DNA of 64,000 bases from JAQVEM01 sp034660395 (GTDB lineage: Bacteria; Actinomycetota; Humimicrobiia; Humimicrobiales; Humimicrobiaceae): the NCBI GenBank assembly GCA_034660395.1, contig JAYEJA010000040.1, positions 4,765 to 68,764 on the forward strand. Reading direction: 5' to 3'. This document shows, in pieces, positions 1-7,979 of this stretch. Below the pieces are notes generated by a model. That model was not told the DNA's origin and ran no database searches. It saw only the letters and a program-made list of their open reading frames with translations. Numbering within the stretch: position 1 is the stretch's first letter; each line of letters starts with the position of its first letter. Made by a program: the position numbers and the translations under genes.

Positions 1-189
1 GCAGGGGACTGCAGCGGCAGGATTCCGGTCATATTATCAGGCGGTCTTGAATCCGGGAATGTCAGGGAAGCGATAGATTTTGTTAAACCTTTCGGTGTCG
101 ATGCATCATCACGGCTGGAGCTTTACCCGGGTAAAAAGGACCCGGCGAAACTAAAGGAGTTTATAAGTGCCGTAAGAGACAGTGAATAG
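1..189 (+). CDS. trpF: Phosphoribosylanthranilate isomerase, C-terminal part (partial)
   Basis: The frame is open from the first base to TAG at 187-189 and gives the last 62 residues of a TIM-barrel enzyme that isomerises phosphoribosylanthranilate to CdRP in tryptophan synthesis. The visible part carries the ILSGGLESGNV and GVDASS blocks of the last two phosphate-binding loops, then the KDPAKLKEFI C-terminal helix. The family motif GVDVSSGVE reads GVDASSRLE here. The gene lies 18 bases upstream of trpB, as expected in a trp operon; the N-terminus lies outside the window. Confidence 0.88.
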   Translation, partial: AGDCSGRIPVILSGGLESGNVREAIDFVKPFGVDASSRLELYPGKKDPAKLKEFISAVRDSE

Positions 190-207
190 AAAAGGAATTT
201 AATAGTC

Positions 208-1434
208 ATGGAGAAAGATAAAAAGAAAATTAAAAAAACGGTTAGAGATAGTTCCGGAGGAGATAAAAATTATTCAAAGAGGAACGGGTATTTTGGTGAA
301 TTTGGAGGTATGTATGTGCCTGAGATACTTATGCATGCCCTGAAGGAGCTTGAGAAGAATTATCTCAGGTATAAAAAGGATAAAAGCTTCAAGAAAGAGC
401 TGTCATTTTATTTAAAAAATTATGTGGGAAGGCCGACTCCTCTTTATTACGCAGAAAGACTTACAAATAAACTGGGTGGAGCAAAGATATATCTGAAACG
501 TGAAGACCTGTGCCATCTCGGAGCTCATAAAATTAATAACACCATAGGACAGGTCCTTCTGGCCCGCAAAATGAAAAAGAAATTTATAATTGCAGAAACC
601 GGGGCAGGCCAGCACGGGGTGGCAACTGCGGCTGCTGCAGCGCTGTTTAATATGAAATGTAAAATCTTTATGGGAACCAAAGACATAAAGAGGCAGGCGT
701 CAAATGTATACAGGATGAAGCTTATGGGTGCGGAGGTAATAGAAGTTACTTCAGGTAGCCAGACGTTAAAGGATGCGGTTAATGAAGCTCTCCGTTACTG
801 GGTATCAAGGGTTGATGATACTTTCTATGTTCTTGGTTCGGTTGTCGGGCCTCACCCATATCCTGCGATGGTCAGGGATTTTCAGGTGGTTATCGGCAGG
901 GAGACAAAAAAGCAGATAATGGCTGCCGAGGGCAGACTTCCCGACTATATTGTAGCATGTGTCGGAGGAGGCAGTAATTCCATAGGAATATTTTATCCCT
1001 TTTTAAAAGATATTGACTCCGTAAAACTAACGGGGGTTGAAGCCGGAGGGAAGGGAATTAGGAGTAAAAAACATGGCGCTTCGCTTATTTCCGGAAGCAA
1101 GGGTATATTTCATGGGGCTTTCAGCTTTGTCCTTCAGGATGACTACGGCCAGATAGATGAAGCCTATTCAGTGTCGGCCGGTCTTGATTATCCCGGCGTG
1201 GGACCGGAACATGCCTATTTTAAAGAAAAGGGTATGGTTAAATATAAGTATATAGTTGATAGTGAAGCTCTTAAAGCATTCAGGAACCTGTCGCTTTATG
1301 AGGGTATAATTCCTGCCTACGAGAGTGCGCATGCCCTGGCTTATGTGGAGAAGCTGGCTCCGGAGCTGGATAGGGATGAAATAATAGTTGTAAACCTGTC
1401 AGGACGAGGGGATAAGGATATTTATATAAAATAA
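208..1434 (+). CDS. trpB: Tryptophan synthase beta chain
   Basis: Condenses indole with L-serine to tryptophan, with PLP as cofactor, in the alpha2beta2 tryptophan synthase complex in the cytosol. The 408-residue protein has the PLP-lysine block KREDLCHLGAHKINN (Schiff-base lysine about K108), the glycine-rich phosphate loop CVGGGSNS and the C-terminal NLSGRGDKD. An extra charged stretch of about 25 residues precedes the conserved NGYFGEFGGMYVPE start, so initiation could be slightly later. The ATG at 208 follows AAAGGAA at a workable distance. It sits between trpF and trpA in one operon and is the standard TrpB1 type, not the TrpB2 type. Confidence 0.96.
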   Translation: MEKDKKKIKKTVRDSSGGDKNYSKRNGYFGEFGGMYVPEILMHALKELEKNYLRYKKDKSFKKELSFYLKNYVGRPTPLYYAERLTNKLGGAKIYLKREDLCHLGAHKINNTIGQVLLARKMKKKFIIAETGAGQHGVATAAAAALFNMKCKIFMGTKDIKRQASNVYRMKLMGAEVIEVTSGSQTLKDAVNEALRYWVSRVDDTFYVLGSVVGPHPYPAMVRDFQVVIGRETKKQIMAAEGRLPDYIVACVGGGSNSIGIFYPFLKDIDSVKLTGVEAGGKGIRSKKHGASLISGSKGIFHGAFSFVLQDDYGQIDEAYSVSAGLDYPGVGPEHAYFKEKGMVKYKYIVDSEALKAFRNLSLYEGIIPAYESAHALAYVEKLAPELDRDEIIVVNLSGRGDKDIYIK

Positions 1435-1493
1435 AATATTAGGTACTGAAGGCAATGAAGGATTTTAAAACCCGGCTTTTTTTAAGGTGAAAT

Positions 1494-2309
1494 ATGAATA
1501 AAGATAATAACAGTATTATTGAAAAGGTATTTAAGGATTTAAGAAAAAATAATAAGAAAGCTTTTATTCCATTTATAACCTGCGGCTTTCCAAGCATGGA
1601 GGGTTTTCTTGAGCTATTTAGGGTTCTTGATGGAAGTGGAGCAGATATAATAGAAGTGGGTATCCCTTTTTCCGACCCGCTGGCAGACGGGCCGGTTATC
1701 CAGGAAACTTCCAGGATTGCCCTGGAAAATGGAATAAATACCGATATTGTTTTTAAATATCTTTTAAGAGCAAGGCATATCAGCAAAAAGCCCATAGCGA
1801 TTATGACCTATTTTAATACCATTTACCGTTATGGTGTTGAAAGATTCTTAAAAAAATCCAGGGAGGCAGGAGTAAATGGGATCATAGTGCCTGACCTTCC
1901 GCTGGAAGAATTTAAGAAATATTTTAAGCATTTTAAAGAAGCAAATATAGATAACATAATGTTTGCTTCCCTGACTTCCAGCAGGGAAAGACTCATGACT
2001 GTAGCCAGAAAAAGCAAAGGTTTTATTTATTGTATTTCAGTAAAAGGGGTGACCGGTGTCAGGAATAATGTAAATCCTGAAATTATAGATTTTTTAAAGG
2101 GTATGAGGGGAATAACGAAGCTGCCTCTGGCGCTGGGTTTCGGATTGTCAAACAGGGAGCAGGTAAGCCAGATAAAAGATTACTGCGATGGGATTATCAT
2201 GGGAAGTAAAATCCTATCCCTGGTCCTTGAGGAAGATGACTTTAAAGATGGTATAAAAGCAGTGGAATCTTTTGCCTCAAAAATTAATAAGATACTGAAA
2301 ACATCATAG
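1494..2309 (+). CDS. trpA: Tryptophan synthase alpha chain
   Basis: Cleaves indole-3-glycerol phosphate to indole, which is channelled to TrpB. The 271-residue TIM barrel shows both catalytic acids in IIEVGIPFSDPLADGP (E54 and D65, matching E49 and D60 of the E. coli enzyme) and the phosphate-binding LGFGLSN segment. AAGGTGA lies just upstream of the ATG. A 59-base gap separates it from trpB. It is the last gene of the trp operon here; the following 500 bases are AT-rich and non-coding. Confidence 0.96.
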   Translation: MNKDNNSIIEKVFKDLRKNNKKAFIPFITCGFPSMEGFLELFRVLDGSGADIIEVGIPFSDPLADGPVIQETSRIALENGINTDIVFKYLLRARHISKKPIAIMTYFNTIYRYGVERFLKKSREAGVNGIIVPDLPLEEFKKYFKHFKEANIDNIMFASLTSSRERLMTVARKSKGFIYCISVKGVTGVRNNVNPEIIDFLKGMRGITKLPLALGFGLSNREQVSQIKDYCDGIIMGSKILSLVLEEDDFKDGIKAVESFASKINKILKTS

Positions 2310-2834
2310 ATTAAACTGCAGGTATCTGTCGATTCTGGATAGTAGTTAATTTATAATTCCAATGTTAAAATAACCCGGTTAATACGGAAAATTATATTAT
2401 GTAAAATGGAATTGGCGATTCCAAATATATATGTAAAATGGAGTTATATGTTCCAGAATTGTAAAATATCCTGAAAATAAATACTTTATTTGGATAGAAT
2501 TTTCTGCTTTTATTGTAGTTTGTGTTATTAGCTGTAAAATTAATCAATTAATGTTAAACGGAGAATCTTTGTTTTATTATTTTTGGATAAAATATTAAAT
2601 TAAATTTGCTATTTGCAACAAGATGTTGGATTCTAAAAAACATCAAGTATTTTAAATGGCTATCATGGTTGTATATACCCTAAATTTTTTTCTGCATGTC
2701 TTTATTTAGTATTGTTTTAGCCCCCCATGAAGTATTCGAAAGTTTAAATAGAAGCTTTTAATAAAAAAGTAGATACAGGTTAATTCTTTAATCTGCATTA
2801 TTCTAAAAAGATAAGCAGATAAATACCGGTAAAA
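2310..2834. other. AT-rich intergenic region with short tandem motifs
   Basis: No credible gene. Two spaced copies of TGTAAAATGGA, each closed by TTCCA into a small palindrome (2400-2425 and 2432-2455), are followed by a third partial copy GTAAAAT at 2461. The layout resembles the repeated binding sites at the ends of IS21-like elements, but no transposase remains. Copy A of a 39-bp direct repeat lies at 2561-2599. Confidence 0.5.
2561..2599 (+). repeat. 39-bp direct repeat, copy A
   Basis: Begins GAGAATCTTTGTTTTATTAT. It is identical at 38 of 39 positions to 3697-3735 (A at 2590, T at 3726). The two copies are in the same orientation and enclose the toxin-antitoxin pair, about 1.1 kb apart. 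The similarity fades quickly on both sides. Confidence 0.85.
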
Positions 2835-3242
2835 TTACTTTTCTTTAATAAGATATGTAAAATATCTAGGGTTTTTTATTGGTATATTTCTAAAAACTTT
2901 CAAGCGGAGAAGATGTTTATCGCCGGAAATAATCAAATCTGCATTTCCATTAACTGCGCATTCTAAAATCATATTATCACTGGCATCGTCTTTAATAACG
3001 TTAAGTTTATCGCCAGTTTCAATAATCTCGCAGACATGAGAAACTCGTCTGACAAATTTATCTATATTATGTTCAGGCCAGTAGAATTTGTTCCTGAGTA
3101 TCCCGGCTGTTTCTCTGATTATTTCTCCTGAGATGATAAGCTTGATTTTACCTTTGATTGCAAGAGTTAAAATTTTATGGGGAATTCCTCTGAATAAGAG
3201 AGCGGATATATAGACATTTGAATCGAGAACTATTTTCAACAT
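2835..3242 (-). CDS. PIN-domain toxin (putative ribonuclease) of a toxin-antitoxin pair
   Basis: A 135-residue PIN-domain protein of the COG1569 / TIGR00305 type. It is expected to be a magnesium-dependent RNase held inactive by the antitoxin encoded just upstream. The acidic PIN residues are visible: D7 in LDSNV, E44 in RETAGIL, D86/D89 in DDASDN and D108 in SGDKHLL, ending in the typical IKNPRYF. It starts 14 bases after the antitoxin stop on the same strand, so the two are one operon. Its RNA target cannot be read from sequence. The pair runs against all neighbouring genes and is flanked by a direct repeat, which suggests acquisition. Confidence 0.82.
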   Translation of the reverse strand: MLKIVLDSNVYISALLFRGIPHKILTLAIKGKIKLIISGEIIRETAGILRNKFYWPEHNIDKFVRRVSHVCEIIETGDKLNVIKDDASDNMILECAVNGNADLIISGDKHLLRLKVFRNIPIKNPRYFTYLIKEK

Positions 3243-3256
3243 AAAAAGTTTTCTTT

Positions 3257-3496
3257 CTACTTTTTAAGGTAATTATACAGGTCTTCGTCATTTTTTATTT
3301 TAAAATTCTTTGCAGTTTCTCTACCGGATTTAAATAGTTCAGACCATTCTTTTTCTGCGGTTAACTCATTATAGGTTTTAAACATTTCTTTTATTAGGTC
3401 TGTTTTTGTGCGGCCTTTTGCCTTTGAAAGATCTTCCAATTCCTCTGCCATCTCTTCCGGGAGGGAAATACTTATAACTTTAGTTTTTCTATCCAA
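3257..3496 (-). CDS. Ribbon-helix-helix antitoxin
   Basis: A 79-residue protein starting MDRKTKVISISLPEEMAEEL, a MetJ/CopG-type ribbon-helix-helix DNA-binding fold, with a charged C-terminal tail that would bind the PIN toxin. I place the start at a TTG (complement of 3494-3496) because GAGGTG lies seven bases upstream. The frame stays open to an ATG 20 codons further up, but that stretch overlaps the predicted promoter and palindrome and looks non-coding. The role is neutralising the downstream toxin and repressing the operon. Confidence 0.8.
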   Translation of the reverse strand: MDRKTKVISISLPEEMAEELEDLSKAKGRTKTDLIKEMFKTYNELTAEKEWSELFKSGRETAKNFKIKNDEDLYNYLKK

Positions 3497-3510
3497 TTTA
3501 TTCACCTCTT

Positions 3511-3556
3511 TATTACAGTGTAATACAATAATAACAAAATTTTTTATTAGAAACAA
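3511..3556 (-). promoter_or_regulatory. Promoter and palindromic operator of the toxin-antitoxin operon
   Basis: On the minus strand, -35 TTGTTT (complement of 3551-3556), a 17-base spacer and -10 TATTAT (complement of 3528-3533). The predicted transcription start falls inside a perfect 7-bp dyad TATTACA-G-TGTAATA (3511-3525). The dyad is placed so that a ribbon-helix-helix dimer bound there would block initiation. Confidence 0.6.
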
Positions 3557-3696
3557 TAAGTTTTAAGACCCCGATAATGTTTAAAAATTCAAGTGTATTA
3601 AAAAATATATTATTTTACAAAACAAATTAGAATTTTCTATTTTGCATAGAATCATTTACATTATTGGTAATAAAGTGAATTAATTATTGCAGGAAA

Positions 3697-3735
3697 GAGA
3701 ATCTTTGTTTTATTATTTTTGGATATAATATTAAA
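3697..3735 (+). repeat. 39-bp direct repeat, copy B
   Basis: Second copy of the repeat at 2561-2599 with one mismatch. In this copy the difference creates TATAAT (3724-3729). A second TATAAT at 3740-3745 with TTTGGA 16 bases upstream could serve the glycosyltransferase gene that follows. Confidence 0.85.
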
Positions 3736-3776
3736 ATAATATAATCTGCAGCACACTTGTATTATCTGGCAGCTGT

Positions 3777-4715
3777 ATGATGTATGGTTTATTAATAACT
3801 GAAGCTGGAACAATGCCGCAATTAAGTAAAGATAAAAAAAAGAATAAAGATTTAACAGTAAGCATAGTAAGTTATAACAGCTTAAATTTGTTAAGAGAGT
3901 GTCTCCGGTCCATATTTAAAAATCCGCCATCGGTAAAATTCAGGGTGATAGCTGTGGACAATGCTTCGGAAGATGGAACCGTAGAATTTCTAAAAAAGAA
4001 TTATCCGGAAATATCCCTTATACTAAACAGTGATAATCTGGGTTTTGCCGCAGCCAACAATCAGGCAATAAAAAAATCTTACTCGGAGTACATAATCCTT
4101 TTAAACAGCGACTGCGAAGTTTATGAGCGGTCTTTAGACAAACTGGTAAGTTTCATGGAAGAAAATCCTGAAGTGGGAATAGCCGGGCCGAAGATATTTA
4201 ACAGCGATGGCACCATCCAGTTATCATGCAGGAAGTTTCCTTCTATGCTTAATGCTGCCGCCCATACCGTGCTGGGAGATATATTTCCCCGTAATCCTTT
4301 TTCGAGAAAATACAAGCTTGTCGATATAAGAAGGAATAAGCCCCTGAGCGTGGACTGGGTCTCAGGCTCATGCATGATTATAAGAAAGAAGGCGCTGGAG
4401 GATACCGGATATCTTGATGAGAGGTATTTTATGTATGTTGAAGACCTTGATATCTGCTACAGGATGAGGCAAAGGAACTGGGAGGTCTATTATTATCCTG
4501 AGGCCGGGGTGATGCATCATGCGGCAGGCAGTGCGGGCAGAGGCAGGCTGGGGGCAATCAGGTCAAGCTTCAGGATGCAGAAGAGTGTTTTTTATTTTTT
4601 CTGGAAGAATTACAGGAAAAGCTTAAAAGTAATAACTGTACCGGCTATAATACTGGTTCTTGGATTAAGATTGTTTTTAGCTGCCATAAAAAGCATTTTC
4701 CGGCTTAAGAAATAA
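3777..4715 (+). CDS. Family 2 glycosyltransferase
   Basis: A GT-A fold glycosyltransferase of the WcaE / rhamnosyltransferase type (COG1216) that would add a sugar from a nucleotide donor to a surface polysaccharide. Visible features are VSIVSYNS at the start of the domain, the nucleotide-binding VDNASEDGT (about residue 60), the metal-binding LLNSDCEV (about 110) and the acceptor-side FMYVEDLDICYRMR. A hydrophobic segment near residues 283-303 could anchor it to the membrane. Two ATGs at 3777/3780 lack a clear ribosome binding site; an ATG at 3813 is a plausible alternative. It directly precedes the GDP-sugar genes, so GDP-rhamnose or GDP-mannose is the likely donor, by inference. Confidence 0.85.
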   Translation: MMYGLLITEAGTMPQLSKDKKKNKDLTVSIVSYNSLNLLRECLRSIFKNPPSVKFRVIAVDNASEDGTVEFLKKNYPEISLILNSDNLGFAAANNQAIKKSYSEYIILLNSDCEVYERSLDKLVSFMEENPEVGIAGPKIFNSDGTIQLSCRKFPSMLNAAAHTVLGDIFPRNPFSRKYKLVDIRRNKPLSVDWVSGSCMIIRKKALEDTGYLDERYFMYVEDLDICYRMRQRNWEVYYYPEAGVMHHAAGSAGRGRLGAIRSSFRMQKSVFYFFWKNYRKSLKVITVPAIILVLGLRLFLAAIKSIFRLKK

Positions 4716-4824
4716 TAAAATGAGAAGCAGTTATAGAGAGCCGGCTGATTTATGGGTTTTTTATATCAAAATTTTATATTAAAATAATCACGTAGTTTTT
4801 TATAAAGTAAAGGAGAATGAATTT

Positions 4825-5799
4825 TTGAAAATTTTAATAACCGGAATTGCAGGGTTTGTGGGTAAACATCTCGCCTCTTTTCTTTTAAATAAAGGGGAAA
4901 ATAACATTGCCGGTATCGACCTTGATTTTAAAAATTTTAATTCCGGCAGCGGTTTATCAGGGGAAATAGAGCTTATAAAAATTGACCTGACAGACAGCGA
5001 CAGGGTTTTTGATGTTATTAAAAAGTTTAAACCGGATCAGATATACCACCTGGCAGCTCAGAGCTCGGTTGGCTATTCCTGGGAGAATCCGCTGGAAACT
5101 TTCAGGATTAATGTTTTCGGAGGAATAAACATTTTAGAAGGTATTAGAATGTATAACCCCGGCTGCAGATTAATTGCAGCGTGCACGGCTGAGGAGTACG
5201 GTGAAACTGAAGATGAAGATAAAGCCATAGATGAAAATTTTAGTATTTATCCGGAGAATCCATATGCAGTAAGTAAATCTTCTCTTGATTTTCTTTGTTC
5301 AATTTATTATAAAGCATACGGGCTTGATGTATTCACAGCCAGGTCCTTTAATCTTACAGGGCCGGGACAGTCGGAAGGATTTGTCGCCTCCGACTTTGCA
5401 AAACAGGTGGCTCTGATAGAAGAGGGGATGCAGGAGCCTTTAATAGAGGTCGGGAACCTTGAAGCTTACAGGGATTTCCTGGATGTAAGGGATGCCGTCA
5501 GGGCATACTATTATATTCTGGACAGGGGAAAAGGTAACCGGATTTATAATATATGCTCGGGTGAAAAGAGGAAAATATCGGAATTGCTGGATATGCTTTT
5601 ATCCATGAGTAAAAAAGATGGTATTGAGGTAAAAATTGACAGGAGCAAGTTCAGGGCGCTTGATGTCAGGATAATGTACGGGAGTAATAGGAAATTAAGG
5701 GAGCATACTGAATGGAGCCCGGATTATTCTATTGAAGATTCACTGGGGGATATACTTGATTACTGGAGACAAAAAATTATTCAGGCAAAAAATGAATGA
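4825..5799 (+). CDS. rmd: GDP-4-dehydro-6-deoxy-D-mannose reductase-like SDR epimerase
   Basis: An extended short-chain dehydrogenase of 324 residues. The Rossmann motif GIAGFVG is at residues 7-13 and the catalytic Y147-xxx-K151 lies in NPYAVSKSS, with TAEEYG upstream. The block RSFNLTGPGQ and RDFLDVRDAVRAYY are typical of GDP-4-keto-6-deoxymannose reductase (RMD), which makes GDP-D-rhamnose from the product of GMD; a gmd gene follows 2 kb downstream. The start is TTG behind AAAGGAG. A related epimerase specificity (for example talose formation) cannot be excluded from sequence alone. Confidence 0.78.
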   Translation: MKILITGIAGFVGKHLASFLLNKGENNIAGIDLDFKNFNSGSGLSGEIELIKIDLTDSDRVFDVIKKFKPDQIYHLAAQSSVGYSWENPLETFRINVFGGINILEGIRMYNPGCRLIAACTAEEYGETEDEDKAIDENFSIYPENPYAVSKSSLDFLCSIYYKAYGLDVFTARSFNLTGPGQSEGFVASDFAKQVALIEEGMQEPLIEVGNLEAYRDFLDVRDAVRAYYYILDRGKGNRIYNICSGEKRKISELLDMLLSMSKKDGIEVKIDRSKFRALDVRIMYGSNRKLREHTEWSPDYSIEDSLGDILDYWRQKIIQAKNE

Positions 5800-5814
5800 C
5801 TTTAAGGAGCTAAA

Positions 5815-6930
5815 TTGAAAGCAGTAATACTGGCAGGCGGGGAAGGAACAAGACTTCGCCCGATTACTTTTTTAAATCCAAAACCCATGCTGCCCCTTGC
5901 AAACAGGCCTTTTATGGAGAATTTTGTTCTGTGGCTTAGATCCCATGATATAAAGGATATAATTTTTTCGGCGGGGTATCTGTCGGAGGTTTTTAAAGAC
6001 TATTTCGGGGACGGCAGAAAGTTTGGCCTAAAAATAACTTTTGTTGAGGAAGACAGGCCGCTTGGTACCTGCGGCGGAGTAAAAAATGTGGAAAAATACC
6101 TCGGCAGCGAAAGTTTTCTGGTGTTTAACGGTGATATACTTTCTTCGCTTAATCTGGCCAGGCTAGTGGCTTTTCATAAGAAAAAAAAGGCGGATGTAAC
6201 TATCTCTGTAACCGGAACCGATGACCCTTCATCTTACGGCCTGGTGCCTGTTGACGGAGAGGGGAGGATTACAGGGTTCCTTGAAAAGCCGAAGGAGGAT
6301 GAGATTGTTACCGACCTGGTTAATGCCGGCATTTATGTTATGGAGCCCGGTGTGCTGAAAAATGTACCCGCGGGTGAGAAATATTCCTTTGAAAGGCAGC
6401 TTTTCCCCGCGCTCCTGGAAAAGGGTCACAGGATTTTCGGTTATGTTTTTGATTCTTACTGGCTGGATGTGGGAACGCCGCAGAAATATCTAATGGCTAA
6501 CCGGGACGTACTGCATAAAAAGATAGTTTTTAAATTTCCCTGCAGCGAGGTGATGAAGGGCATATATGCAGGAACGGGTACCGGTTATTCAAAGAGTAAT
6601 TTCGTATCGGGGCCCGTAATTATTGGCAATGGAACAAAAATAGAAAAAAATGCTAAAATAATGCCCCTGACCGTAATAGGCGATAACTGCAGTGTATCGG
6701 AAGGCACGGAAATATCGGAGAGTGTTATTTTTAACAACTGTAAAATAGGGAAAAAATGTAATATAAAAAGGGCAATAATTTCAAATAATGTGGTTATCGG
6801 AGATAATGTTACGATAGAGGACTATTCGGTAATCGGTGATAACAGCATCATAGGCAAAAATAATATTTTAAAAAAAGGCATTAAGATTAACATAAATTCA
6901 AATGTTTCGGAGGACAGTATTAACTTCTGA
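5815..6930 (+). CDS. Sugar-1-phosphate nucleotidyltransferase, mannose-1-phosphate guanylyltransferase type
   Basis: A 371-residue two-domain protein. The N-terminal nucleotidyltransferase has the signature LAGGEGTRLRP...KPMLP and FNGDIL, and the C-terminal third (from about 240) is a left-handed beta helix with repeated I-G-x-x-x units. This architecture fits GDP-mannose pyrophosphorylases (ManC/GMPP-like), which join mannose-1-phosphate to GTP. Neighbouring gmd, rmd and phosphomannomutase genes favour GDP-mannose over dTDP- or UDP-sugars. Start TTG with AAGGAG seven bases upstream, 15 bases after the previous stop. A paralogue lies at 12956-14092, and the division of labour between the two is unknown. 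Confidence 0.82.
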   Translation: MKAVILAGGEGTRLRPITFLNPKPMLPLANRPFMENFVLWLRSHDIKDIIFSAGYLSEVFKDYFGDGRKFGLKITFVEEDRPLGTCGGVKNVEKYLGSESFLVFNGDILSSLNLARLVAFHKKKKADVTISVTGTDDPSSYGLVPVDGEGRITGFLEKPKEDEIVTDLVNAGIYVMEPGVLKNVPAGEKYSFERQLFPALLEKGHRIFGYVFDSYWLDVGTPQKYLMANRDVLHKKIVFKFPCSEVMKGIYAGTGTGYSKSNFVSGPVIIGNGTKIEKNAKIMPLTVIGDNCSVSEGTEISESVIFNNCKIGKKCNIKRAIISNNVVIGDNVTIEDYSVIGDNSIIGKNNILKKGIKININSNVSEDSINF

Positions 6931-6988
6931 CCTGATTTTTATTACTGAGTAAAAGGGTTGGAAATTTATATAATTGAGAGGAGTAAAA

Positions 6989-7954
6989 ATGTTAAAGGCG
7001 CTTATAACCGGAATTACCGGACAGGACGGTTCTTACCTGGCGGAGCTGCTGCTGGAAAAAGGCTACAAAGTTTACGGCATGATAAGGCGTTCATCGGTTG
7101 AAAATTTTGACAGGATAGAGCATATAAGAGAAAAGATTAATTTTGTGCAGGCGGACCTCCTTGACCAGCTGTCAATAATAAATGCTATAAAAGAATCACA
7201 GCCGGATGAGATTTATAACCTCGGCGCAATGTCATTCGTGCCGACATCCTGGAAACAGCCGGTGCTCACAGGGGAATTTACCGGCCTGGGGGTAACCAGG
7301 GTCCTGGAAGCGGCGAGACATATGAATAGAGAGGCAAAATTCTACCAGGCTTCAAGCTCTGAAATGTTCGGAAAGGTAAGAGAAGTCCCTCAGAATGAGA
7401 ATACCCCCTTTTATCCGCGCAGCCCCTATGGGGTGGCAAAGGTTTATGGCCATTATATGACCGTAAACTACAGGGAAAGTTATGATATGTTTGCATGCAG
7501 TGGTATACTCTTTAATCATGAATCTCCCAGGCGCGGCCTTGAATTCGTTACCAGGAAGGTAACTTATGGGGCAGCAAAAATAAAATTGGGGCTGGCAAAA
7601 AAACTTTTGCTCGGCAATATGGATGCGAAGAGGGACTGGGGATATGCCAGGGATTATGTAAGGGCGATGTGGCTTATGCTCCAGCAGGATAAACCGGAAG
7701 ACTATGTTATAAGTACGGGACAGACGCATTCAGTCAGGGAATGGGTAAAGCTCGCGTTTGATTGCCTTGACCTGGACTGGGAAAAGTATATCGGTGTTGA
7801 TGAAAGATTTATCCGCCCTGCAGATGTCGACTTTTTAGTGGGGGATTCCGGAAAGGCAAAAGAGAAGATTGGCTGGGAACCGGAAACGGATTTCAAGCAG
7901 CTGGTTAAAATTATGGTTGAGCACGATTACAATAATTTAAAAAAGCAAGTTTAA
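6989..7954 (+). CDS. gmd: GDP-mannose 4,6-dehydratase
   Basis: Converts GDP-D-mannose to GDP-4-keto-6-deoxy-D-mannose using bound NADP. The protein of 321 residues has GITGQDGSYLAELLL at the N-terminus, the SSSEMFGKV active-site strand (about 122-130), the catalytic Y147-xxx-K151 in SPYGVAK, and the family blocks FNHESPRRG, KRDWGYARDYV and RPADVDFLVGD. I start at the ATG at 6989 because GAGAGGAG is correctly spaced before it; a TTG five codons earlier overlaps that site. It lies between the nucleotidyltransferase and the phosphohexomutase, which supply its substrate. Confidence 0.95.
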   Translation: MLKALITGITGQDGSYLAELLLEKGYKVYGMIRRSSVENFDRIEHIREKINFVQADLLDQLSIINAIKESQPDEIYNLGAMSFVPTSWKQPVLTGEFTGLGVTRVLEAARHMNREAKFYQASSSEMFGKVREVPQNENTPFYPRSPYGVAKVYGHYMTVNYRESYDMFACSGILFNHESPRRGLEFVTRKVTYGAAKIKLGLAKKLLLGNMDAKRDWGYARDYVRAMWLMLQQDKPEDYVISTGQTHSVREWVKLAFDCLDLDWEKYIGVDERFIRPADVDFLVGDSGKAKEKIGWEPETDFKQLVKIMVEHDYNNLKKQV

Positions 7955-7979
7955 CAATAAATTTTAGGGGAAGTTATTT

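Noticed and set aside
3497..3556. Longer antitoxin start at the ATG complementing 3554-3556
   Set aside because: It would translate through the predicted promoter and operator; the TTG at 3494-3496 has a well-spaced GAGGTG and starts at the conserved domain.
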